Shown one piece after another: positions 32,091 to 41,994 of a stretch of 64,000 bases of DNA. Origin of the DNA: Gigaspora rosea (taxonomy: Eukaryota > Glomeromycota > Glomeromycetes > Diversisporales > Gigasporaceae); NCBI GenBank assembly GCA_003550325.1, contig QKWP01000006.1, positions 167,612 through 231,611 of the forward strand. The letters run 5' to 3'. Each line of letters opens with the position of its first letter. Position 1 is the first letter of the stretch. The position numbers were made by a program, and so were the translations under genes. The notes beneath the pieces are model-generated. The model was not told where the DNA came from, made no database searches, and saw only the letters and a program-made list of their open reading frames with translations.

Positions 32091-33804
32091 ATGCGAACTA
32101 AAACAGTTGATTCATACAATCACAAATCGTCGTTGATTTTATTAAAAAAATATCTGAGTTTATCACTGTTATTTATTGCACCACTGTTATGGTTAGCATT
32201 AGTTGTATTCTCTTTACGTGGAGCAACAATCGAAGATGGAGGAATTTTAATGCCTGGTCAACCGAGTATTCTGTTAGGCATAAACACTACCATTAGATAT
32301 ATTATCGCATCTATAATCACATTAACCGTAACCGATGTAGTAGAAGCTAGTTTAAGACATTATAAATGTAATAGTATCCAGTTAAATGGACTTGAGTTAT
32401 CAAATCTTATCAAATTAGGAATTGAAAAAAGTTTTTCAGGTATTATAGCTTCAACTTGGAATAGACCAAAAAAACTTAATATGTATGGATATGGTTAATT
32501 ATTGTTGTGATTGTACCATATTTACTAGCAACTGCGGACATTGCATTACATTATTGGGTAACAGCAGAAGTTGTATTACAAGAAGGTCAACATAAAATTT
32601 TAAATAACGCAATTCAAATAGATCCAAAATGTGGAAATACTGGAGATTTATTTGGTGAATCAAATAATTGTGCTCATCGGGAGACTGCTGGTGGAAATGG
32701 ATTAAAATATCCAGGTTACGTAAGTAATTTTAAGAAAAATTTAACCACAAAATTATGGGTTACGATATGAATGAGGGATTGGTCATCATGCCACGTTTGA
32801 ATGATACAATATGGAATGGGTATTTCAAATCATATACAATTCAAGCCAATTGTACCCCTGCTTCGACATTATGTAATTTAACACATGATTTCGGTTCACA
32901 AACTAGTATTAAGTGTCCTAGCAGTTTGTATAATGTGAATGGCAATATACAAAATAATTCAAGATTGATCATGCCACTTGGAAATGGAGCTAAGCTTGGC
33001 AGTGTTAGAATTCCCACTAGTGCGGGTCAATTAGGAAAGCTGGAATGGTTAATAATTGGGCAATACTCCCTTAATCCTTCAACGAAATATGATAATGAAT
33101 TCGTAAGTGAAACACATGGTCCCCAAGCTGTAATTACATATTGTACAACTAAGATAACAGCAAGTACAGTAGTTTTCTCTAAAAGTGATTGGAGTGTAAG
33201 ATATGATACACCTTTAGATGCTAATACAACTCGTGCTGTGAGCTATGGAGTCTACGAAATGCAGAATGAAATAAATACTGCGCTTGATGTCGCTTCTTTT
33301 AATGGGAGTAGTAGGTTTGTTGCACAAGAGGGTGAGCGCCAATTAAAACTTGGAATCGGTGGTATGTTAGCAAGTGTTGCAGTAGGTAATATCGAACAAA
33401 GCCTTGGTGAAGTATCAGTCGCTGATAACATCACAGTAACGCGAATCGGAATAATGGCATTGATTCTGTACGGAATAGCATTAGTTATCATTCCTGTAAC
33501 AATAGGTGGATGGACATTATTGAATGTTGGCAAATATACAGAGGGATTTGATTCGAATGGTCATCCAGTTGTTGTACAATCTGTGCTTGCTGAAATGATA
33601 ACTGGTACTGATAGAATAGTCTATGACGCTATAAGAGCCCCTTCCTGTAGTGCATGCTTTAAAAGCACTAAATTTCAGCAGCAATTGCTCAGTGAAAATC
33701 AAGCTGGTATAGTGAATAGGGACGGTCATTTCGGCCTTTTTAATGGCGTTGTTTCATCAGCTGAAGGTGTTGAAAATACCGGAACGCCTGCTTCTACTGA
33801 ATGA
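32091..33804 (+). pseudogene. Paralogue of the 570-residue membrane protein, frameshifted
   Basis: Aligned with 5298-7010 the frame is lost twice by single-base deletions. One is near 32481, where copy A has ATATGGTATGG and this copy ATATGTATGG. The other is near 32752, where ACAAACATTATG has become ACAAAATTATG. Apart from these the reading is intact to TGA at 33802-33804, including all four membrane segments, so decay is recent, or one or both shifts are assembly errors. The first 130 residues and the last 170 differ at only a few positions, while the glycosylated domain differs at many. One conserved-looking Cys (copy A ECERQ) is Gly here. The open stretches 32507-32770 and 32755-33804 are parts of this one gene. 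Confidence 0.88.
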
Positions 33805-35128
33805 TATTGCTGACATTAGTATTATTTTATCTATATTGTTTATATAACATTGATTTTAATTTTTAAACGAAACGACCAATGACGAAAGTATTTTAATATC
33901 AGACACCTTTTAGAAAATTTAAGTGCATAATTTTGTTTTAGCTATAAACTATTCTTCTTCACTGTATACTTTTATTAACTGAATATTAAAACCATTTGTG
34001 ATGGATAAATGAATTCTATAGACTTAAATATATCTTTAAATTTTAAAATTGTAATTATAAGTAATTGTTTGGAATTAGTTTTACTTTAGCGGTATTTTAA
34101 TATATTTTTCCTACTTTAATTTAATGTATGAGAACTACTTGCGTCAAATCTGTCCATATGCAAATTGCAAAATTTTTTACGAAGAAGTCAAAAAAAAACC
34201 AAAAATACAAGAAACGAGTGTCTAAACTTGTTTTGGAGCACTAATAAATAATGTTGGGAAAGCAAATTTTACCTATAAAGCTCTTCTAAATAAGGAAATT
34301 TTAAGAATGAGTCGGTAATATTAATCAAAAGTATAAAGGAACCTAATTATTGCATTTGAATCGTAAATATCAACCAAAAATATAGAATTTTTTATGGATT
34401 TTAAAAATAAAGAAAGTGTCTTAAATTTGTCGAATGAATTTCAAAAATCTCAAAGATTATGATGTGACTAACTTGAACCCTTGCCATTACGTTAGTATAC
34501 CAGGATTAGGTCTATTATATACAGTATGTGGACCCTTTCATTTGGCGCTTAATATGTGGAATCAATTGTGTGTGCCAAATAATCATTATTATAGTTTATA
34601 TTTGTTCAAATAAATGGGCCGCCTATAATATGATCCAGTATACAATTGTACCCATAATTATCTAATAAAACAAAAAAAAAAAAGTATCATTGAAATATGT
34701 GCTTAAATGACTATTATGAAGCTCATAAAGGATTTAAAATATATCAAACATTTTAACTTAAGTAAAAATTAATAATGATAAAATAGTTTTTTTTACAATC
34801 CATAAAAATAAATCATAAATATTGTAACAATAAATTTTTCTAGTATTTTCCTGTATCTTTTATATTTATTTTTAAAAATTGTTCATATTATGTTACCCCG
34901 TCCATTCACTTGTAACAATATTCGTATATATTGATATATTTTTAATCTCAATGTAAATATCAATTAATTATACTAATAAGTAATTGATAGTGACTTGGTG
35001 GCTTAATCCGTGCATATGCAATTACACAAACATGCAGATTGCGCCACGAGCATGTACTTTAAACTTCAAGTGCATACACTCGAAAAAGGGCATGTATGAT
35101 TGAATTAGGGCGAATTCACTCAAAAAAG
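33805..35128. other. 3' flank in copy B, non-coding
   Basis: Collinear with 7011-7779 and 9178-9824. It includes the uninterrupted hAT target site at about 34460. No frame or RNA gene seen. Confidence 0.5.
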
Positions 35129-35161
35129 CAGGCATATCGAGTATTGATTGTGGGGCAATTA

Positions 35162-35540
35162 CCGTATTTACCCGAAATAATGCCACCTGTGCATTATTTC
35201 GAGGGGATGTGCGTTATTTCGAGTACGCGCATGGGCGTTATTTCGGGGTAAAGGTCTAATTTCTAAAAAAAATTGTGCGTTATATATGTGTGATGCATAA
35301 AAAACCTGTATTTCTTAATTTTATATATAGCCTTTCCGATCTAAGTCAGATTTTTTGACTAAAAAAATTCTTATTTCTGCTTGTTATTTGAATTCATTAT
35401 TTCAGCAGATTATTAATTCGGCATTTGGAGTGTTCGTAATATTGGGACACACATGGGCATTATTTCGAAACCAACATGCTATTTTAAGAAAATGCAATTT
35501 TCAAAATAACACCCATGTGCATTATTTCGAGTAAATACGG
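35162..35540. mobile_element. TA-flanked TIR element, 379 bp, with empty site in copy A
   Basis: CCGTATTTACCCGAAATAAT faces, inverted, CCGTATTTACTCGAAATAAT. TA on both sides (35160-35161, 35541-35542). Copy A keeps the uninterrupted CAATTAATTGC at about 9853. GCATTATTTCGA words are repeated in both arms. No frame. Confidence 0.92.
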
Positions 35541-35592
35541 TAATTGCAATTTTTCAAACCCAATAAATTGATTGGTGGCGCAACTACAATTA

Positions 35593-36446
35593 CTGTATTT
35601 GTGTGTAATAATGCCCCCCTGCGCGTTATTTTGAAATGCGCATGCACTTATTTTGAATCAAAATGTCATTTTTTGATATCCTGTACCAGTATTTGAAAAT
35701 GGTTCCGATCTGTGACAAACACTTCAAAGACACTTCAATGGTAATAAAATTGGAAATCATTTCTTTTAATAAGTTGACAAGCTTATTTTACAGACAATTA
35801 ATTACAATAAGGCCGTTTAAATTATAATTTCATTTAATGTTCCCTTACGAAGCTTAAGTGTGGTGGGGAGGGATCAATTTAAGCAAATAGGCTAAATTAC
35901 AAAATAATCACATAATTATTAATTGATTTATAAACACATGACTTATTGGAATTCTGAACATTCTGATTGTCTGTTTAATTTTAGGGGAGCTCTTGTAGGC
36001 GGAGGGGGAGAGAACGTTAAATGATATTATAATTTCAAACAGCCTAAGTTCATGTAGACAGTATATTCCCAACAGCCCATTTCACCGACAAATAATTCTA
36101 ATCAATGTCATTAGGGTTAGGGTTAAAATTAGGTTAAGGTTAAAGCAATTATAAAAAAAACTTCGAAATGAGCTGTCAATGAAATATACTGACTACAAAG
36201 TGAACTTGTCTGTAAATTAATCATTTGCAAATTAAGCTTGTCAGTGAAGTTAGTTTGGTAAATTTTGTATTTGAAGTGATTTATTAGTGAAATGATATGA
36301 ACCCATATTTGAGCACTATGCTATATAAGGTAGGTGCGTATTATTTCAGAATGCGCATGGGCACTATTTTGATCACAAAAACTCAATTTTTTAAAAAATC
36401 AAAATCTGAATTAGCGCCCTGGCCCGCTATTACGTGCAAATATGGG
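35593..36446. mobile_element. TA-flanked TIR element, 854 bp, relative of 35162-35540
   Basis: CTGTATTTGTGTGTAATAAT faces, inverted, CCCATATTTGCACGTAATAG. TA on both sides (35591-35592, 36447-36448). Inner words GCGCATG and TTATTTTGAA recur near both ends. Copy A lacks it. At about 36055-36312 it contains a block with TTTCACCGACA, TTAGGGTTAGGGTT and GTCAGTGAAG, a partial member of the family at 58426-58744. Confidence 0.8.
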
Positions 36447-36889
36447 TAGTCAATTAATTGCAATTTTTTTAATATATGATTCTATGTCATAAATTGTAAT
36501 AAAAAATAATATCAATATATGTAATTCATATAGCAATGATTAAGCGATTTTTTTATTCTAAATAATCTGAAAAAATTACAAACTTGAACATAAAATTTAC
36601 ATAATCACAAAAATCAAGCAGTTTCTTTTTTTTCTTTTTTTTTAAATAACCTTACAAAATTTACAAACTATGCAAACAATGAATACAAAAATTATGTACA
36701 AGTACTACATATAAGTTTTTTTAGACCTGCAAGTGATGGCAAGAATCCATGCAACTTATAACCCAAAAAAAAACAAATTTAATGAATCATTTAAACACAA
36801 AACATGAAAACTTTAAATTAATTTATCAACAGATTTGGAAATGTCAAATATATTAATAGTCTAGCAGAGATGTATGCAAAAGAATAAAA

Positions 36890-37155
36890 TAGACTTTACT
36901 AAAGAATATTGGAATTATGTTTAATGGATGGACAAATAATAGTATTCTTTTGTTTGGTTGTTTGATGTTTATCAAACAATTCATAAATCTAGAAATCTAA
37001 CTTTACTTGCAATTTGTACATTTAAAAAAAACTCTATAAAAGTATCTAATATGTATTTACAATGCATTTATAACGAAACATATAGCGATAGTATACATAA
37101 AAATAACATATTGATATGTAAAAATTTACTACATTGGGATATATTGCATATCTAA
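36890..37155 (+). pseudogene. hAT transposase relic
   Basis: Around 36930 the reading MFNGWTNNS matches the start of the hAT catalytic core (usually FDGWTN), with Asp replaced by Asn. What follows is full of frame changes and AT-rich codons, so little of the protein remains. It lies inside the hAT-like element 35129-37296, which supports the identification. Confidence 0.5.
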
Positions 37156-37304
37156 AACTTATATTTTAATAAATCTCGTAAAAACAAAATTGCAATTATT
37201 ATGCTATTCATTGAATTTTAAATGTTAATTTTAATTGATTGTAATTTTTTATGCATATAATACAATTTAATTGCAATTGATTGTTTAGTAGGCCTGCAAA
37301 AAAG

Positions 37305-37489
37305 TGTATAATCATAAACTAATGCCATATGGCATCCCTCTAGAAAAGATTATAAAAAAAATTGTGTAAGCACCAGTAATAGGTAATCCTGATTTTTTTA
37401 AAAATCCTGTGCGTGATGAGAGATCTGTATGGGATTCACAGGATCAAGTAGAGTTTTTGAATTTTTCACGATTAATAAAAATATATATA
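37305..37489. other. Short unassigned stretch
   Basis: Contains GGCATCCCTCTAG and GGATCAAGTAGAG words; no frame, no repeats that could be assigned. Confidence 0.4.
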
Positions 37490-39267
37490 CAGCCTAACAT
37501 CGATATAATCACCTCTTTGGGAAACAGAAATTAGGTGATTATAACAAGAGGTAACTATAAATAGTAAACTCAATATAGTTGCTTTAATAATAAATAGCAA
37601 AATAATTTGATTATAAAAAATTTTTTAATTGATTGCAAATCATAAATCTTTATTTTTATAAACAAATAGATTATTGCGCATTAATAAAAGTTGTTTTATA
37701 TACCATAATAAATTATTTATAGTATATAGTAATTTTTATAATTTTGAATCAACTTTAATTATGATAATTTTATATTTTACATTATATGATAAAAAATTAA
37801 AATTATTTTTGTATTACTTAAAATGTAAAACTCAAAATAATAAAAACTACTTCAAAAATTATAAAAATTTGGTTTAAGTGTAATTTGCTATATTGAATAA
37901 CTTTAATTAATGTGCAATAATTGATTTATTTATAAACAAATAATGTTTTATATGTAGCTATGATTTGTGATCAATTAGATTTTTATTTTTATAATATTAA
38001 CTAATTTTTAAAAAAAATTATATACGTTTTTTAAATTTTTAATTCTTATTATTAATAATATTTTAACTATATTATGTTATTTTGTAACTTTATCAAGGTA
38101 ATTTTAATTTAATTTTATGACTTGTTGTTAAAAATAGTATAATAATAATTGTGACTATATAGAGAGTAAAAAATTATTAATATATTTAGTAAATAGAAAA
38201 GTAATAATAATGAGTTGCGACTGTATTAAGATGACTATAACTAGTGCTCTAACTGGGTTGGGTTGGGCCAGGTCAGGTTATTGGCAACCTGAACCTGACC
38301 CAAAAATTCAGAACTTAATATAAAGTGACTAAAATTTGTAAAAATTTTATATTAAAGCCAATATAACCTTTATATATATTGTGTGGGTTCCTGTTTTTGA
38401 AGATATATAAAAAATATTGTTTAGTTTATAAAAGAAAAAATAATTGTTAATAATATTTAGTATTAGTGTGCATATTGAATTTATTTATGCTATGCAAAGT
38501 TAATTTTTTCAAAGAATAAAAATTTTTTTAAAAACATTTCAATTGTACCAATTATTCTGTTTTTGCTATTTAATTTTTTCTCCAGTATCACCCAAAGGTG
38601 ACCTTAATTTTCAGCATTACCCAATAAATCTAAAAAAAATATAAAATTTTCTACTTTTATATTTTCTTTTGATTATAGTAGATTAAAAAAAAAGACTTAC
38701 TATTTTGGGATACCATGTTATACAAATAAAATGTAGCCTCATATTAGCAAAAAAAAATAGTTAGTTAATTTATTGTCACTCCTAATTGACCAATTATTTT
38801 GTTTGGTTTGATTTTAAACTAATCAAAACAAACCAAATAATGGCTGGGTTAAGAGCAAGGATTAGTTAGGGTTTGGTAGATGCAATAGTTAAAAGACTTT
38901 TCTAACCAAAAATTTCACAAAGAATGCTTTTTGTTAGGAAAAAATTATAGTTTCATAGTCAAAATTTTTTAAATTGGAAGCAAGTTTTTAAAAAAAAGTT
39001 TTTTTGTACTTCGATTGCATATTATATCTGATCCTGCAGCCTGATTGGTTGATTAGGGTTGCCATAGCAAAAAAAAGACTAAACTATATAAAAAATTTTA
39101 GATCAGATCAGGTTGGGTTGGGTCAGATTAATTCTTAACCCAAACCCATGACCTGAAACTTTCAGATCAAATTTTCTAACCCAAACCTAACCAGACCCAA
39201 AATTTTGGATCAGGTTTTAGGTTGACCCGACCTGATTTGGAGCACTAACTATAATGAGGGTAGACTG
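37490..39267. mobile_element. pogo-like TA-flanked element split by a hAT-like insertion
   Basis: CAGCCTAACATCGATATAAT at the left faces, inverted, CAGTCTACCCTCATTATAGT at the right, both followed outward by TA (37488-37489, 39268-39269). The right terminus is interrupted by the hAT-like element 38242-39247; taking it out restores the inverted end. The remaining 770 bp are AT-rich and non-coding. An inner CAGTCGCAACTC word (inverse at about 38213) resembles another terminus. Confidence 0.7.
38242..39247. mobile_element. Non-autonomous hAT-like element, 1.0 kb
   Basis: TAGTGCTCTAACTGGGTTGG at the left faces, inverted, TAGTGCTCCAAATCAGGTCG at the right. TSD ACTATAAC (38234-38241) against ACTATAAT (39248-39255), 7 of 8. 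Many GGGTTGGGTC / GACCCAACCC-like words crowd both subterminal regions. Inside is a relative of the AGGCCATGC element (38490-38760) and a GATTGGTTGATTAGGG...GTTGCCATAGC block that resembles the ends of 52590-54745. Confidence 0.82.
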
Positions 39268-39625
39268 TATATAATGTAATTTCTTGTTAAAATAATAATT
39301 GTTTTTTATAAATCTTACTGCACTTATTACAAATAAAAATGCTTATATAGATTTTGCTTTCAAAACATTTGAAACTTTTATTATTAAATTTATCAATTCA
39401 GATTTGCCTTAATTTTATCAATTTGTTTTTAAAATATTATAGAACTTCTGGGACACTTGAAGAACAGTTAATCCAGTGATTGACAATCACATGATAAACT
39501 ACAATAACGCCATTTATTTACTAGAATTAAAACAAACTTGCCTAAAAATACCCCTAACCTAACCCTAACTTAGGCTGAATGCTTGTCATGTTTGTGATGT
39601 TGTGATGATTACTACCCGAATTTTT

Positions 39626-39871
39626 ATTTTTGTACACTAGTGTATGAAACATGGGTATGTTAAATCTCAAAATCATGATTATAAATTAACCATTGAGGTT
39701 CTAACAGAAAATGTTCCTTGCAAAATTTTAGCATAAACTATAACCCTTTATCCCAAAGCTAACCCTTACCTAACCTTAAATCGGGTTTAATTTTTGGTTA
39801 TAATTTATAGGTTATACAGTTTTGCAAATTGATTAATTAATACCCGTGTTTCATACACTAGAGTACAAAAG
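39626..39871. mobile_element. MITE with CACTAGTGTATGAAACA ends
   Basis: TTTTGTACACTAGTGTATGA at the left faces, inverted, TTTTGTACTCTAGTGTATGA at the right; pairing extends through AAACACGGGTAT. GAATTTTTAT and GAAATTTTTAT flank it as a possible 10-bp TSD with one indel. CCTAACC-type words lie in the middle. Confidence 0.75.
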
Positions 39872-40267
39872 AAATTTTTATAAATATATTTTAAAATTAT
39901 AATGGCTACAAAGCGGTCAAATCATATAAGCTATAAAAATTAATAAGTAATCAGGTGCATACACAAAAATTCATAAACCGTCATAAGAAATTCATAATCG
40001 GGCTTATAATTTCTGATAAAATAGTCTTTTATACTCAATAATCATCTAATATCACATAAATGATTTGCTCAAATTTTATTTAACCTTATCACTCACAATT
40101 AAATAATCACTGAAATTGGAGATCTTCGCCCATTATGGTACACAATATTCTTTAGTGTATTATTTTATGCATGAAATAAAAGTCTAGATTCCCACTTTAT
40201 TAATAATGACAAAAACAAACAAAAAGTTAATGCGTGCATAATATTTTTATGTACATAATACTAATTA

Positions 40268-40352
40268 GGATTTGGCCCACTTATGTTAAAGCAGACCGTA
40301 TAATTTGTTAATGTGGGCCAGATGACATACTAAACGTAGGCCAGACAATCCT
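40268..40352. repeat. Small inverted repeat with GGCCCAC stem
   Basis: AGGATTTGGCCCACTTATGT faces GTGGGCCAGATG and a further GGCCAGACAATCCT. It may be a MITE fragment. Confidence 0.45.
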
Positions 40353-41538
40353 TTAAAAATCCCGCGCGTTGCCCATTAGTAAACGCTCTGAAGAGATAAA
40401 ATGTATATATGTTTCCTGAATTCAATAAAGCTCAATATAAGTTCCACACTCACTTTCAAATAGATAATAATAATAAATAATAAACTTATCCTTTGAATCA
40501 ACTTTAACTTTAATAAATCTTGCACCTTGTGAGACTCAATTTGACAGACTGAATTGACTTGTAACTTCGTACTGGCTTACTAAGACTCGAATTTTGTGCA
40601 ACGAACCTTTGTTAATATTTTAAAATTGTCCAAGTGACCTTGCTCTGTTTGACAGTAAAGTTCTTCTAGTTAAAATATTTATATTGTGAACCCACCTCAA
40701 TTAGCATCCACAGCATCAGCTGGTTATTTTGAAACAAGTATACTTTGCCAATTATTTCCCGGAATTCCTGAAAGAAATTGTAAACCTAATTTTGACAGGG
40801 CGTAATATCGATTTTACTGTCATGTGATATTCGGAAAACGGATGTTGTTGAAAAAAAATTTTTCGTTTATATTACGTTTGAGTTAGGAAGGGTAGTAGTA
40901 TAGTAAGAATGCACCAGGAATTGTTTTGTTAAGGCACTAAAGGTGGTTTACTAAACTAAATTTTGATATATATGCAATTTTTGCAAAGCGAACGATTGTT
41001 TTGAACTTCTTTACGTTATACATGATCCTGATTTTTAATTGGTTGATGTACGTACGTCGGAAAATATCATCATCATTAATATTGCCCTTACATCACCCTT
41101 CCCTTCTGATTTCAACGTGCCGCTACGAAATCATGATCTGCTCTCTCTATCCTCCTGAATTTATATAATACCTCTTCAGTCAACATAACGTTTATTATCA
41201 TCTCTCCGTAATCAGTTGGAATTAAATTGGCACCATTGTCTATCTTGTTCTATTCGATCTCCCGAACAAGCGGTACAATATATATATGCATTAGATGCAA
41301 TCAAAAAAAAAAAGTACGTACTGTAACTATTAAGGAGGGAGAGAATATACGTTTAACCGATTGAAACCTTAATAGTCACTGGAAGATAAATTTCTGATTT
41401 ACTCGAATAAAGGTCTCTTCAGCACTACACTAGCTTACTTCCTTTATTTTTCTTTAAGTAAAATCGAATTGAACTTCTCTACATGGATATCTCTTGAATA
41501 AAATTCGTTCGTTTATGTACATTTGGATTTAATAGACG

Positions 41539-41552
41539 ACACGTTAACGTGT
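41539..41552. promoter_or_regulatory. Perfect palindrome ACACGTTAACGTGT upstream of the kinase gene
   Basis: It stands 440 nt before the kinase start, in a stretch (41535-41690) unusually rich in ACGTG/CACGT words (AACACGCTACGTGC, ACGTAGACGTGC, GACGTGTTA). Such words are typical of bZIP/bHLH sites; a regulatory role is only inferred. Confidence 0.3.
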
Positions 41553-41926
41553 TACCTAGCACACTAACATCTATCTAACACGCTACGTGCTATTAACAAT
41601 GATACTACTAAGTCTTTTACGTAGACGTGCTGTTTAGAATTTTCACAATTCTTATCCCCTAACACGCATGCATTGACGTGTTATGAAGATTTTACAAAGG
41701 GTGATTTGACGAACATTTAATGAATCATACAAAAACGGAAATGAAAGTTATCTATACTAAATAAAGAAAAGGCGATCTATATTCAAATGTGGGGGACGGT
41801 AAAAACTAATAGGAAATTCGATTCTCTAATATCACAAAACGAATTTGTGACAGTCCTGTACACAATTCCTTTCTTGACTTGGGCTTGCATAAATTGCTTA
41901 CGTAACCATTAATAATGAATAGCAAT

Positions 41927-41950
41927 TGATTATATAATATACATAAATAG
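41927..41950 (+). promoter_or_regulatory. Probable core promoter of the kinase gene
   Basis: The TATATAATATACATAAATAG block is followed by AGGCGCC and TTTTATTTTTGTAGC, 45 nt before the ATG. The second kinase gene has TATATATAAATAGAGGCGC at the same place, so the element is conserved between the copies. Confidence 0.55.
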
Positions 41951-41994
41951 AGGCGCCTTTATTTTTGTAGCTTTCATTTCATGAAGTAATTCAG

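Larger units (their letters stand above)
31310..36550 (+). repeat. Segmental duplication, copy B
   Basis: Collinear with about 4755-10013 (see copy A). It holds the broken membrane protein gene and its promoter. It has gained a Harbinger-like MITE, a pogo-like fragment and two TA-flanked elements since the split, while it lacks the 1.39-kb hAT-like insertion and two of the three 44-bp units. Confidence 0.85.
35129..37296. mobile_element. hAT-like element with transposase relic and two nested insertions
   Basis: Ends CAGGCATATC at the left and, inverted, CAGGCCTACT at the right, with a perfect 8-bp TSD CAAAAAAG (35121-35128 and 37297-37304). Subterminal AATTAATTGCAATT words occur near both ends. 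Without the nested elements 35162-35540 and 35593-36446 it is about 930 bp. A degenerate hAT transposase fragment remains at about 36890-37155. Its left end is also in copy A (9825), so it was there before the segmental duplication. Confidence 0.85.
39268..41990. other. Intergenic region before the kinase gene
   Basis: No frame or RNA gene was found. It holds the inverted-repeat element at 39626-39871, the small one at 40268-40352 and the palindrome 41539-41552. From about 41270 it resembles 63105-63440 upstream of the second kinase gene, so the promoter region was duplicated with it. Confidence 0.5.

Noticed and set aside
33252-33729. Two antisense frames over the broken membrane protein gene
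   Set aside because: Shadows of the conserved sense codons; the same antisense frames are not kept in the intact copy.
37674-37877. 67-codon plus-strand frame
   Set aside because: AT-driven composition inside the pogo-like element; no motif.
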